64,000 nucleotides of DNA from contig NZ_QWJJ01000012.1 of NCBI RefSeq assembly GCF_003575965.1, forward strand, positions 1 to 64,000, read 5' to 3'. The translations under genes and the position numbers were made by a program. The notes under the pieces were generated by a model. That model did not search any database and had not been told where the DNA came from. It saw nothing but the letters and a program-made list of their open reading frames with translations. Position 1 is the first letter of the stretch; each line of letters opens with the position of its first letter. This DNA is from Pseudooceanicola sediminis (lineage in GTDB: Bacteria; Pseudomonadota; Alphaproteobacteria; Rhodobacterales; Rhodobacteraceae). Below, piece by piece: positions 27,600 through 35,451 of the stretch.

Positions 27600-28450
27600 A
27601 TTCTCCGTCCCTCTTGGCAAAAGACGCCTGGCGCGACCTGCATGAGATCGGGTTGCCGCACGATCATCGACTCGGAATGCCCCACGATCAGATATCCGCC
27701 GGGACGCAGCTGCCGCGCGCAGGCAGCCACGACCTTGCGCTGCAGCTCGGGTTTGAAATAGATCAGCACATTGCGCAGAAAGACCACGTCCAACCCCTGC
27801 TCCAGCACGTAGGGGAAATCCGTCAGGTTCAAATGCGCGAACCTGACCCTCGCGCGCAGTTCCGGTGCAATGCGGCACAGGTCTTCGCCATGTTTCCCTT
27901 TCCCGGTCATGACATAGGCCGCGCGCATGTCCGCCGGTACAGGTGCCATATCCGACGGCGCGTAGATCGCGCGCCGCGCAATTGCCAGTACCCGGCTCGA
28001 GATATCCGTGCCGAGGATTTTCCAATTCAGCCGTCGATCTGCCTCGGTCGCGCGCGCCAAGATCATGGCGATCGTCCAGGCCTCCGCTCCTGTCGAAGAC
28101 GCCGCGCTCCAAACCTTGAAATTAACCGGCCTGCCGGGACGTTCACGGACCAGCGCTTCAGGGATCAGCCGTTCGGCCAACATGTCGAAATGCGCATTTT
28201 CACGAAAGAAATCCGTCTTGTTCGTGGTGAGCAGGTCCACGATGTCGGGCAGCTCGCTCTCCAATCCGCCGGCGTCGAACAGATAAGAAAAATACTCCGC
28301 CAAATTATTCAGCTCGAGCGCGATCAGTCGGCGTTTCAACCGGGATTCAATCATCACGTCCTTTGACGCGGATAGATTGATCCCGGTCTCCGACAGCATC
28401 ATCTGGCGAAATTGCTGAACGTGCCGACTGTCCGCTTGCGATACGGCCAT
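27596..28450 (-). CDS. cheR: Chemoreceptor glutamate methyltransferase CheR
   Basis: A 284-residue S-adenosylmethionine-dependent enzyme that methylates receptor glutamates. The N-terminal helical domain (LSASKDVMIESRLKRRL) is followed by the SAM fold: VWSAASSTGAEAWTIAM replaces the textbook GEEPYS-type motif with GAEAWT, then KILGTDISSRVLAIAR, FRNV-type LRNVLIYFKPELQ and HSESM. The receptor in this operon lacks a visible C-terminal NWETF-like pentapeptide, so docking may rely on the helical domain only. Its start lies 3 bp after the cheW stop and its stop overlaps cheB. Confidence 0.95.
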   Translation of the reverse strand: MAVSQADSRHVQQFRQMMLSETGINLSASKDVMIESRLKRRLIALELNNLAEYFSYLFDAGGLESELPDIVDLLTTNKTDFFRENAHFDMLAERLIPEALVRERPGRPVNFKVWSAASSTGAEAWTIAMILARATEADRRLNWKILGTDISSRVLAIARRAIYAPSDMAPVPADMRAAYVMTGKGKHGEDLCRIAPELRARVRFAHLNLTDFPYVLEQGLDVVFLRNVLIYFKPELQRKVVAACARQLRPGGYLIVGHSESMIVRQPDLMQVAPGVFCQEGRRI

Positions 28451-28453
28451 TTC

Positions 28454-29023
28454 TCAGGCTGCCTCGACGACGTGAGCAGCAATCGCGCGGACACCCTGAC
28501 CGAAAAGGTTGTCCACATCCAGGCAGGTCACGAATAATCCATCCCGGCGCGCAATGCCGGCCACCATCCGTTCATTCCATTGCAAAAGTTCGGCCTCGGG
28601 CAACATGCCATCCCCGGCATCCTCCAGCTCGGCCACCTCGATGACCCGGTCGACCCGTAGCCCGACCAACCCCATGCGTTCGCCGCCAAGGGACATGCGC
28701 AACACGACGATGCGCGTCTCATGGGTATCTTCCTGCGGCGCCTGTGCCAGCATCAGTCGCATGTCGACCACCGGCACCGACACGCCGCGTCGGTCAATCA
28801 AGCCCAGAACGTGCGGCGGCGTACGCGGCAAGGGCGCGATCTCGCGGATGTCGAGGATCTCGACCACAGGGGCAACGGGCACGGCAAACAGCGCCTTTGC
28901 GATGGCGAAGGTGACCGATACCCGGGACTGTACCCCCGCCGCCCCTTTTGCGGGCATACCTGGACGGGCGTCATGCAGCATGGCTGCCAGCTCGGGCGAA
29001 ATCTGCATCCAATTCGTCTTCAT
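28454..29023 (-). CDS. cheW: Chemotaxis coupling protein CheW (second copy)
   Basis: A CheW-domain adaptor linking receptor and CheA. SRVSVTFAIAKALFAVPVAPVVEILDI opens the fold (spread over about 24-50), HVLGLIDRRGVSVPVVDMRL is the conserved core and DRVIEVAELED follows. It has a roughly 20-residue N-terminal extension. Several in-frame ATGs (29038, 29029, 29023, 29008, 28984) are possible; 29023 gives 189 residues and a 53-bp overlap with the receptor gene, while 28984 would overlap by only 14 bp. The start is therefore uncertain although the gene is clear. Confidence 0.9.
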   Translation of the reverse strand: MKTNWMQISPELAAMLHDARPGMPAKGAAGVQSRVSVTFAIAKALFAVPVAPVVEILDIREIAPLPRTPPHVLGLIDRRGVSVPVVDMRLMLAQAPQEDTHETRIVVLRMSLGGERMGLVGLRVDRVIEVAELEDAGDGMLPEAELLQWNERMVAGIARRDGLFVTCLDVDNLFGQGVRAIAAHVVEAA

Positions 29024-30608
29024 TGACATCCATGTCAAAGTCGAAGCCAGCCGGTTTGCGGAGCTTCTTGCTCGCCTTGCCTTTCACCTTGGGCAATGTC
29101 GCACGGCTTGCAGCCCCCTCCGCCAGCCGAAAGAATTCTATCGAGGCGCGCAAGGTCTCCGCCTGCGCAGCCAGTTCCTCGGCGGTCGAAGACATCTCTT
29201 CGGCAGCCGAGGTATTTTCCTGCGTGACCTTGTCGAGCTGCTGGATCGCCATGTTGACCTGACTCGCACCGGTGGCGAGTTCCTGGCTCGCGCCAGAGAT
29301 CTGGCTGACCAGCTGTGCCGTGCGTTCAATATCCGGCACCAGCCCTTCCAGCATACGCCCGGCCTCCTCTGCTGCACGGACCGTATCGGCGGAAAGACCA
29401 CTGATTTCGCCGGCAGCCGTCTGGCTCCGCTCGGCCAGCTTACGCACCTCCGACGCGACGACCGCGAAACCACGGCCATGCTCGCCAGCACGCGCGGCCT
29501 CGACGGCGGCGTTGAGCGCCAGAAGATCTGTCTGACGGGCGATTTCCTGCACCACGAGAATACGTTCTGCAATGGTCTTCATCGCTGCGACGGCTTCGGC
29601 CACAGCCCGGCCCGACACGCGTGCATCCTCGGCGGACTTCTGAGCCATGTTTTCGGTTTCGGATGCGTTGTCAGCGGTTTGGCGGATATTCGACGTCATC
29701 TGTTCCATTGAGCTTGAGGCCTCTTCAGTGGAACTCGCCTGCTCTGTCGCGCCCTGGCTAAGCTCTTCCGAGGTTGAGGCCATCTCGCCTGCGCCCGAGG
29801 CCACGTTGCCTGTCCCCAAACTGACCTCGCCAACCACCTTTCGCAGCTTTTCGACCATGCCATTCAACGCTCTCAGCAGGTCTGTCACTTCGTCATTGCC
29901 TGACAGGTTCACCGTTTCTATCAGATCTCCATTTGCAACTTTCGAGGCCAGAGCGACCCCACGCTGTAGACCCCGGCTAATCGAAACCGTAATCCAGACC
30001 GCGCCGACGATGCCAACGATCGATGTGCCGATCAGCAGCGCAATCAGGGTGATGCGGGCCGTATCATAGCGTTCATTGGAGCTTGCTTCGGCATTGCCCA
30101 TCGACTCGCGGTTTCCGGCTACGATATCGGCCATGGAGGCTTCCATTTCCTGCCACGACCGCTTGCCCTCACCCGTGGCGAGCCGAAACGCCGCCACGGC
30201 ATTTCCGTCCCGCGCAAGGGACTGCGCGCGTTCGTCGACATCGTTCAACCGTGCAAGCGCCGCACGATAGACCATGAGCTTTTCCAGGCCCTGCGGGCTG
30301 GCGATATCGGTCAGGGTCTCGAGGGTCTGATCATGCACCCTGCGTGAGGCATTCATTTCCTCCTGAATTGCCTCCCGCGCCGCGACCGTTTCCGACAGGA
30401 TAAAATTGCGCAAGTTTCGCTGCAGTCGCAGCTGCTCTATGGTGAGCTCCTCTGAAAGGCGCAACCGTTCGGCATCCAGCTTTACAATCGCGGTCATCCG
30501 GTCACTCATGGCGGACAGGTTCGACAGGGCGAGCAGCATGGTGACCGTGGATCCCAACAAGAGAATCGTGAAGATCACGGCGAGTTTAAGTTTTATCGAC
30601 AGACGCAT
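28971..30608 (-). CDS. Methyl-accepting chemotaxis protein
   Basis: A 545-residue transmembrane chemoreceptor. It has TM1 (about 8-30), a predicted helical periplasmic sensor domain (about 31-185, four-helix-bundle type), TM2 (about 190-210, ITLIALLIGTSIVGIVGAVW) and a HAMP region ending near NDEVTDLLRALNGMV. A methylation and signalling helical hairpin follows, with the conserved tip ARQTDLLALNAAVEAARAGE and HGRGFAVVASEVRKLAERS. The tail is Lys-rich then acidic (DFDMDVNEDELDADF) and lacks a NWETF-type CheR/CheB tether. It is the only receptor in the operon, between two cheW genes. Ligand unknown. Confidence 0.95.
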   Translation of the reverse strand: MRLSIKLKLAVIFTILLLGSTVTMLLALSNLSAMSDRMTAIVKLDAERLRLSEELTIEQLRLQRNLRNFILSETVAAREAIQEEMNASRRVHDQTLETLTDIASPQGLEKLMVYRAALARLNDVDERAQSLARDGNAVAAFRLATGEGKRSWQEMEASMADIVAGNRESMGNAEASSNERYDTARITLIALLIGTSIVGIVGAVWITVSISRGLQRGVALASKVANGDLIETVNLSGNDEVTDLLRALNGMVEKLRKVVGEVSLGTGNVASGAGEMASTSEELSQGATEQASSTEEASSSMEQMTSNIRQTADNASETENMAQKSAEDARVSGRAVAEAVAAMKTIAERILVVQEIARQTDLLALNAAVEAARAGEHGRGFAVVASEVRKLAERSQTAAGEISGLSADTVRAAEEAGRMLEGLVPDIERTAQLVSQISGASQELATGASQVNMAIQQLDKVTQENTSAAEEMSSTAEELAAQAETLRASIEFFRLAEGAASRATLPKVKGKASKKLRKPAGFDFDMDVNEDELDADFARAGSHAA

Positions 30609-31135
30609 CAGACGGGCTCCGCTTCGGATTGCGTGATGGCACCACTGGCGCCGGAGGAAGGCCGACTTTGCTGGCTCGCAAGATAATCGGCGAATATCGT
30701 GGGAAGGTCGGGAATAGTGACAAAGGCGCCGGACCAGCGCCCCACATACGCGACGAAACGCGGCGGCCAGCGGCTTCCCACTGTGGGAATGGCCTCCATC
30801 GTTGCGGCATCCAGCCGGGTGACCTCATGAACACTGTCGGCATAGATCCCGACGACCGCGTCTTGCCCCTCAAGCGGCAGATCCAGCACCATAATTCGGG
30901 CTCCGGCGCCAATCTCATCGCGGGGCATCCGCAGCGGCACCCGCAGGTCCGCCAGCGGCACGACGGTACCGCGCACGTTGATCAAGCTCGATACGAACTC
31001 TGGCGCACCCGGAACGCGCGCGATATCAACAGGTTCCAGTACTTCGCGCAGCAGAGACGCGGGAACTGCAAGGACCTCTCCGCTCAGCCGGAAGGTAACG
31101 ACATCGGTGGTCGTCGCATCTTTTCGAAGGGTCAT
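30608..31135 (-). CDS. cheW: Chemotaxis coupling protein CheW (first copy)
   Basis: A 175-residue CheW-domain protein: VVTFRLSGEVLAVPASLLREVLE, then FVSSLINVRGTVVPLADLR (the typical NVRG-IPVIDLR core) and GIYADSVHEVTRL. The Ser/Ala-rich C-terminal tail adds about 25 residues. It overlaps the receptor start by 1 bp (TGATG) and the cheA stop by 4 bp, so it is coupled to both partners. The two CheW copies are only distantly alike and may bind different surfaces in the array. Confidence 0.94.
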   Translation of the reverse strand: MTLRKDATTTDVVTFRLSGEVLAVPASLLREVLEPVDIARVPGAPEFVSSLINVRGTVVPLADLRVPLRMPRDEIGAGARIMVLDLPLEGQDAVVGIYADSVHEVTRLDAATMEAIPTVGSRWPPRFVAYVGRWSGAFVTIPDLPTIFADYLASQQSRPSSGASGAITQSEAEPV

Positions 31136-33051
31136 GCGGCCTGCCTTCCATTGTCCGACATGGTGCGGCCGCGCTGGACCAGCTGTGCCACATCAAGGAT
31201 CAGCGACACCGTGCCATCCCCCAAGATTGTCGCGCCGGAAAACGCCTTTACCCCGGCATGCAGTGGCGACAGCTGCTTGATAACCGTTTGGTGCGACCCG
31301 ATGATGCGGTCGACCACGATGCCCACCCGCCCCTCTGACGAGGTGACGACGACCACTTTCTGGTAGGCTCCGGCCTGGCCCGGACTGTCAAGGATCCGCC
31401 TCAGTCGCAGAAAGGGCACCAGGCTGTCGCGGATATCCAGAAAAGCATTGCCCGCGCCTTCTGCTGCCAGCGCCTCGGGCAGTTCGACAATCTCATCGAC
31501 CGCTGCCAGAGGAATGACAAAACGTTCTTTGGCGGTTTCCACCAGCAAGCCATCAATGATCGCCAGCGTCAGCGGCAGTCGTAGCGTGATGGTGGCACCG
31601 TGGCCGGGTTCGGATTGGACCTCGATCGTGCCCCGCAGATCCTCGATGGTCCGGCGTACCACGTCCATGCCTACCCCGCGCCCTGACAGGTCCGAAACCT
31701 CGTCGGTGGTGGAAAAGCCGGGTGCAAAGATCAGGTCGAACAAGGTGGCGTCGTCGGGCTCGGCCCCCTCAGGCAAAAGGCCGCGTTCGATAGCGCGGGC
31801 GCGTACCGCATCGCGATTGATACCCCGCCCGTCGTCGGAAAGAGAGATCAGCACTTCGGCCCCGGAATAGCGTGCGCTCAGGTGGATCGTGCCACAGGCC
31901 GGTTTGCCCATGGCGCAGCGTTCCTGCGCAGGTTCCAGTCCATGATCGGCGGCATTGCGCACGATATGCATCAGTGGTTCGGTCAGCCGTTCGACAACCG
32001 TCTTGTCCAGCTCTGTTTCCTCACCGCTGATGGTAAAGGCAATCGGGCGCCCCAGCCGGTCGGACAGATCATGGGCCAGCCGTCGAAACCGCCCGGCAAT
32101 CGTGCCGATGGGCGTCATCCGGATTGACATGGTGGTGTCACGCATGGCCGAGGCCAGGCGCTGAATATCCTCTGCTACGGCAACCAGCGCAGGGTCGCCG
32201 GAGCGACCAGCAATCTCGATCAGCCGCGCCTCGGCGATGACAAGCTCACCGACGCGGTCCATCATGTCGTCCAGCCGCTCGGCCGGCACGCGCATCAACG
32301 CCTGGCCGCTCCGGGGCGAGCGGGCGCCCTCTTCTGGTTTGTGATCGGCAACCGGGACCGCGTCGACCGTGGCTGCATCTTCAGGGGCCTCGGCCTTCTC
32401 CATTTCCAGCCGCAAGCCCTGTTCGTGGAACAGGAACACCGCGCGAATATCGTCCTCGGACACGGACCCTGGCAGCGCGACTTCCCAGCCAAGATGGAGG
32501 TTCAGCGGATCCAGCTCATCGAAGGGCGGAATTTCATTGATCAGCGCCCTCGTCCGGGTCGCTCCGAGGTCGCGCAATTCCTGCAATGCCAGGTCCGGAC
32601 GCCCCCCCAGCGTCAGCGTGTCAGGGGGCAGATAAAACCGTAGCATCCACTCGCCGGCGTCCGCGCCATCAGCCACCGGGCCACCTTTCAGATGCGCCGC
32701 AAGACGCTGGAGAATCGCCTCTTCGCCGCTGCCGGCGCCGCCGTCCGCCGCCAGCAGCGCGGCTACGTGATCGCGCGCGGCAAGGCTGATCATGATCAGC
32801 TCGTCATCGACCGCGAAAGACCCGCTGCGGACCGCTTCGAAGGCACTTTCGAAGTCATGCAGAAATCCTGCGATATCCGTACGCCCGAACATCGCTCCGG
32901 ACCCCTTGAGCGTGTGAAGGTCGCGAAAAACGCCGTCGATCAGCTCCCGGTCGGTCGGTCGGGTCTGGAGCGTCAGAAGGCGTGCCTCCAGGCTCTCGAT
33001 CAGCCCCTCCGCCTCGGAACGGAAAAGAGCCAGGGTTTCTTCATCCATCAT
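31132..33051 (-). CDS. cheA: Chemotaxis sensor histidine kinase CheA
   Basis: A 639-residue kinase. P1/HPt domain carries the phosphorylated His46 in RDLHTLKGSGAMFG. Residues about 130-235 form a P2-like segment with no clear motif. P3 dimerisation starts MRVPAERLDDMMDRVGELVI. The ATPase shows N box HIVRNAADHGLE, G1 DDGRGIN, and G2 GRGVGMDVVRR. The C-terminal CheW-like P5 includes ERFVIPLAAVDEIVEL. All catalytic boxes are intact. It overlaps cheY upstream and cheW downstream by 4 bp each. Confidence 0.96.
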   Translation of the reverse strand: MMDEETLALFRSEAEGLIESLEARLLTLQTRPTDRELIDGVFRDLHTLKGSGAMFGRTDIAGFLHDFESAFEAVRSGSFAVDDELIMISLAARDHVAALLAADGGAGSGEEAILQRLAAHLKGGPVADGADAGEWMLRFYLPPDTLTLGGRPDLALQELRDLGATRTRALINEIPPFDELDPLNLHLGWEVALPGSVSEDDIRAVFLFHEQGLRLEMEKAEAPEDAATVDAVPVADHKPEEGARSPRSGQALMRVPAERLDDMMDRVGELVIAEARLIEIAGRSGDPALVAVAEDIQRLASAMRDTTMSIRMTPIGTIAGRFRRLAHDLSDRLGRPIAFTISGEETELDKTVVERLTEPLMHIVRNAADHGLEPAQERCAMGKPACGTIHLSARYSGAEVLISLSDDGRGINRDAVRARAIERGLLPEGAEPDDATLFDLIFAPGFSTTDEVSDLSGRGVGMDVVRRTIEDLRGTIEVQSEPGHGATITLRLPLTLAIIDGLLVETAKERFVIPLAAVDEIVELPEALAAEGAGNAFLDIRDSLVPFLRLRRILDSPGQAGAYQKVVVVTSSEGRVGIVVDRIIGSHQTVIKQLSPLHAGVKAFSGATILGDGTVSLILDVAQLVQRGRTMSDNGRQAA

Positions 33052-33416
33052 GGCCCGACCACCCGTGCCATCACGCTCAGCAGCTTTTGTTGATCAAACG
33101 GCTTCACCATCCAGCCGATGGCCCCTGCCTCCCGGGCTTTTTCCTTGATGCTTGTCTCGCTTTCCGTCGACAGGAACACCACCGGCACGCCCTGGTTTCC
33201 CGGTTGCGCGCGGAAAGCCCGACAAAAACCGATGCCGTCCAGGTTGGGCATGTTCTGGTCCGTAATGACGGCATCCAGGCGCTGGCCACGGGTGCGATCC
33301 AGCGCCTCGCGCCCGTCATTTGCGGTCAGCACCGCATAGCCCGCACCTTTCAGCGTATTCGCGATCATCTGCCGGACCGAGGCCGAGTCATCCACCACAA
33401 GAACAGTTCGCGTCAC
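33048..33416 (-). CDS. cheY: Single-domain response regulator CheY
   Basis: A 122-residue receiver. The acidic pair is in LVVDDSASVRQM, the phospho-acceptor is Asp53 (ITDQNMPNLDG), the Ser/Thr switch lies in FLSTES and Lys105 in GWMVKPFD. It starts with GTG at 33416, overlapping the STAS gene stop (GTGA), and ends overlapping cheA. CheA's phosphoryl group passes to it to control the motor or another output. No flagellar genes are in the window. Confidence 0.95.
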   Translation of the reverse strand: MTRTVLVVDDSASVRQMIANTLKGAGYAVLTANDGREALDRTRGQRLDAVITDQNMPNLDGIGFCRAFRAQPGNQGVPVVFLSTESETSIKEKAREAGAIGWMVKPFDQQKLLSVMARVVGP

Positions 33417-33700
33417 TGAACCTCCCTCCCGCCAGAACCCCGGACATCGCGCCCGAGGGCAATCGCGCCGTCTGCGCAATCGTCCAGGGCAAGCGCCTGC
33501 CAAAGGGGGTTCAAAGTCGCCGCATCGAGGATTTTCTGGGGAACATCTCGTCCGCTCCGCAGTGCGGCGATGATCAGTTGCAGACCCGATGTATCGACCG
33601 TGTCCGGGTCCGGCCAAGCGGTGTTGTCGGACACAAGACGGGCATGGGCGTCTCTTATGCCACTGATGACAAGGCGCCCTGTGGCGTCTTCTTTCACCAT
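33413..33700 (-). CDS. STAS-domain protein heading the chemotaxis operon
   Basis: A 95-residue protein with a STAS-like core: PDTVDTSGLQLIIAALRSG is the characteristic loop-helix of anti-sigma-antagonist-like domains (the Ser of DTSG is in the usual phosphorylation position). The N-terminal strands are short, so the domain is slightly minimal. AGAGGA precedes the ATG. Some alphaproteobacterial chemosensory clusters begin with such a STAS gene; its partner is not obvious here and no anti-sigma kinase is present. Promoter for the whole nine-gene operon should lie just upstream. Confidence 0.8.
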   Translation of the reverse strand: MVKEDATGRLVISGIRDAHARLVSDNTAWPDPDTVDTSGLQLIIAALRSGRDVPQKILDAATLNPLWQALALDDCADGAIALGRDVRGSGGREVQ

Positions 33701-34121
33701 CTCGCTATTCCTCTTTTCCGATTTTCTTTTCGTTGATGCCTAAATCGGAAATCTTAAGGCCGACCTAATGCTCAAAATGATAGAAATCCGGCCCGGAAAA
33801 TCGTCACATGACTGCGCGGCGAGACAGAAAGTTGACCATCCCCACGGTACAGGCCCCTCAGGGCACCGTGCGGATTTATCATTTGCATATCTGTAGTTAG
33901 CAGAACGACGCTGGATCAGAGATCCGATACCGCTCAGCGTGTTTGACGACCCTCGCAAGGTCACCGGCGCATCCGCAATCTGATCATCGAAACCGCTGAG
34001 ACGGCACCGCCACAGACAGTCAGAATTCCCTTATCGTTTTAGCCAGATTGTTTTATCAGTGATCAGGTCTTGTCACGGGCGCCACGCTATCTGTGGTGAC
34101 GGGCGGGACGGGAAAGACCCT
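33701..34121. other. Promoter-side gap upstream of the chemotaxis operon
   Basis: About 420 bp, AT-richer than its surroundings in the first 80 bases, with no credible ORF. It should carry the operon promoter; no sigma-28 or sigma-54 consensus was evident to me. Confidence 0.4.
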
Positions 34122-34352
34122 CTGCGTCAAACGATCACTGACCGGTTGATCTGCAATTCCTCCGACCTCGCGCGGGCCCTCTCTCGGACAGGTATTTGCG
34201 CAAGTCGGCTTTTGGAGGAGGACATCTCCTCCGCCGCGCTGAAAGCAATCCTCGACGATCGGATGCCAGCCTTCGACAGCGTCACGCTGTACCCCTCCGG
34301 CCGCCGACAGGCGCCCCCGGCCCTAGGTGCCGTCATCCACCTTCTGAAACCC
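34122..34352 (+). pseudogene. Probable LysR-type regulator C-terminal remnant
   Basis: One plus-strand frame reads LICNSSDLARALSRTGICAS, then RLLEEDISSAALKAILDD and VTLYPSGRRQAPPALGAVIH. This is the order seen at the end of LysR effector domains (nucleus around 'GLGIARLPxFLVxxDIxxGxLVxVLxDW...YPSRRxLPPxxRAFIDxL'). The helix-turn-helix and most of the effector domain are missing, and the upstream frame has no homology. It looks like the tail of a deleted regulator gene left between the chemotaxis and siderophore operons. Homology is by eye only. Confidence 0.5.
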
Positions 34353-34449
34353 CGCAGTGACGGTCAAAGCAGCTACATCTGCGCCACCACCGACCGCACC
34401 GACCGCGCCCGCGCGGGAGCGTAAATCACTCGGCCTCCCCCAGACACGC

Positions 34450-35451
34450 CTACGGACGGGCCCAATACCCTGAAAAATAGCCCTCGGTGCGGGCCAGGCC
34501 GCAACTGCGGAACAGCGCTTTCATGCGTCGTGCCATCCCCTGTTCACCGGCCACCCACACGTGGCGATCGGTCGACGGCAACACAGCCTGTTCCAGGCAC
34601 GTCTCAAGCGACCTGTCGCGCCCCCGGATCAGCCAGGTCAGGGTCATGCCAGCGGGTTTCGGCAGATCCCGGACCATTGCCGCATCCCCGATTTCGATAA
34701 AAGCCTCGCCACGCCGCCCCGGGTCCGAGGTGGCGAGTATGCGCCGGATCGCGGGCAAGGCCGTTTCATCGCCACCAATCAACAGGTGTGCACCACCGGG
34801 GAAATCTCCGCCACCGGGGCCGGTCACCCCGACCTGTGCCCCGGGTTTGACCTGCCTTGCCCACTCCGTCACGCGTCCCCCCTCATGTTCGAATACATCA
34901 AAGGAAAACTGCCCGTCGCGCAGGGACACAAACGTGTAGACCGCCCGATGCAAGGCCTGCGCGCCACTGGGCCAGATCGTCTTTCCCCGATGATCCAGAC
35001 GCGGCCAGACCGGCACTGCGGGCGCCAGAAGCAATGTAAAGTGCATCCCCCCGACGCGCAGCGCCTCGACACTGTCGCAGGCCATCGTGACGCGCAGAAA
35101 CCGCGGCCCCGCGCGATGCACCGACACCACGTTGCACAGGTGAAAGTTCGGCGGCATGGTGTCGCGCTGCACATCACCGCTCCACTCCGGCTCGGCCCCC
35201 TCCAACAGATAGGCCATCAGGAATCCGACCGCCTCGCGCGCCTGATGCAACTGCACGGCATAGGCCGCGCGCACCATGATCTGCAGACCATCCTGCACCG
35301 GTCGATACACAACGCGCGCCGTGGCAAGGTCGACGTCCAGCGCCGTGCCCTCGGTCCGCGTCGGCACCCCGAAATCGGCATACCATGCCTCGAGGCGTGG
35401 CCCGAAATCACCCGGCAACGGCGCGCTCATATGACCGATGGCCTGCAGCAT
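34450..35451 (-). CDS. Siderophore-interacting protein (FAD ferric-siderophore reductase) with DUF2218-like N terminus
   Basis: A 333-residue protein. Residues about 1-85 resemble the DUF2218 module often fused to this family. Residues about 95-230 are the FAD-binding domain (RFLRVTMACDSVEALR, RAVYTFVSLRDGQFSFDVFEHE, then GPGGGDFPGGAHLLIGGDETALPAIRRIL). The C-terminal NAD(P)H-like SIP domain ends ARTEGYFSGYWARP, where the 'GYW' close is typical of ViuB/YqjH reductases. It would reduce Fe(III)-siderophore in the cytoplasm to release iron. It overlaps the ABC gene stop by 1 bp and is the last gene of the operon. An alternative start at Met8 is possible. Confidence 0.92.
   Translation of the reverse strand: MLQAIGHMSAPLPGDFGPRLEAWYADFGVPTRTEGTALDVDLATARVVYRPVQDGLQIMVRAAYAVQLHQAREAVGFLMAYLLEGAEPEWSGDVQRDTMPPNFHLCNVVSVHRAGPRFLRVTMACDSVEALRVGGMHFTLLLAPAVPVWPRLDHRGKTIWPSGAQALHRAVYTFVSLRDGQFSFDVFEHEGGRVTEWARQVKPGAQVGVTGPGGGDFPGGAHLLIGGDETALPAIRRILATSDPGRRGEAFIEIGDAAMVRDLPKPAGMTLTWLIRGRDRSLETCLEQAVLPSTDRHVWVAGEQGMARRMKALFRSCGLARTEGYFSGYWARP

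Noticed and set aside
26484-28112. Long ORF that would extend CheB by 171 residues
   Set aside because: CheB homology starts at MNRIRVLIVDD and overlaps the cheR stop by ATGA; the extension is out-of-frame cheR.
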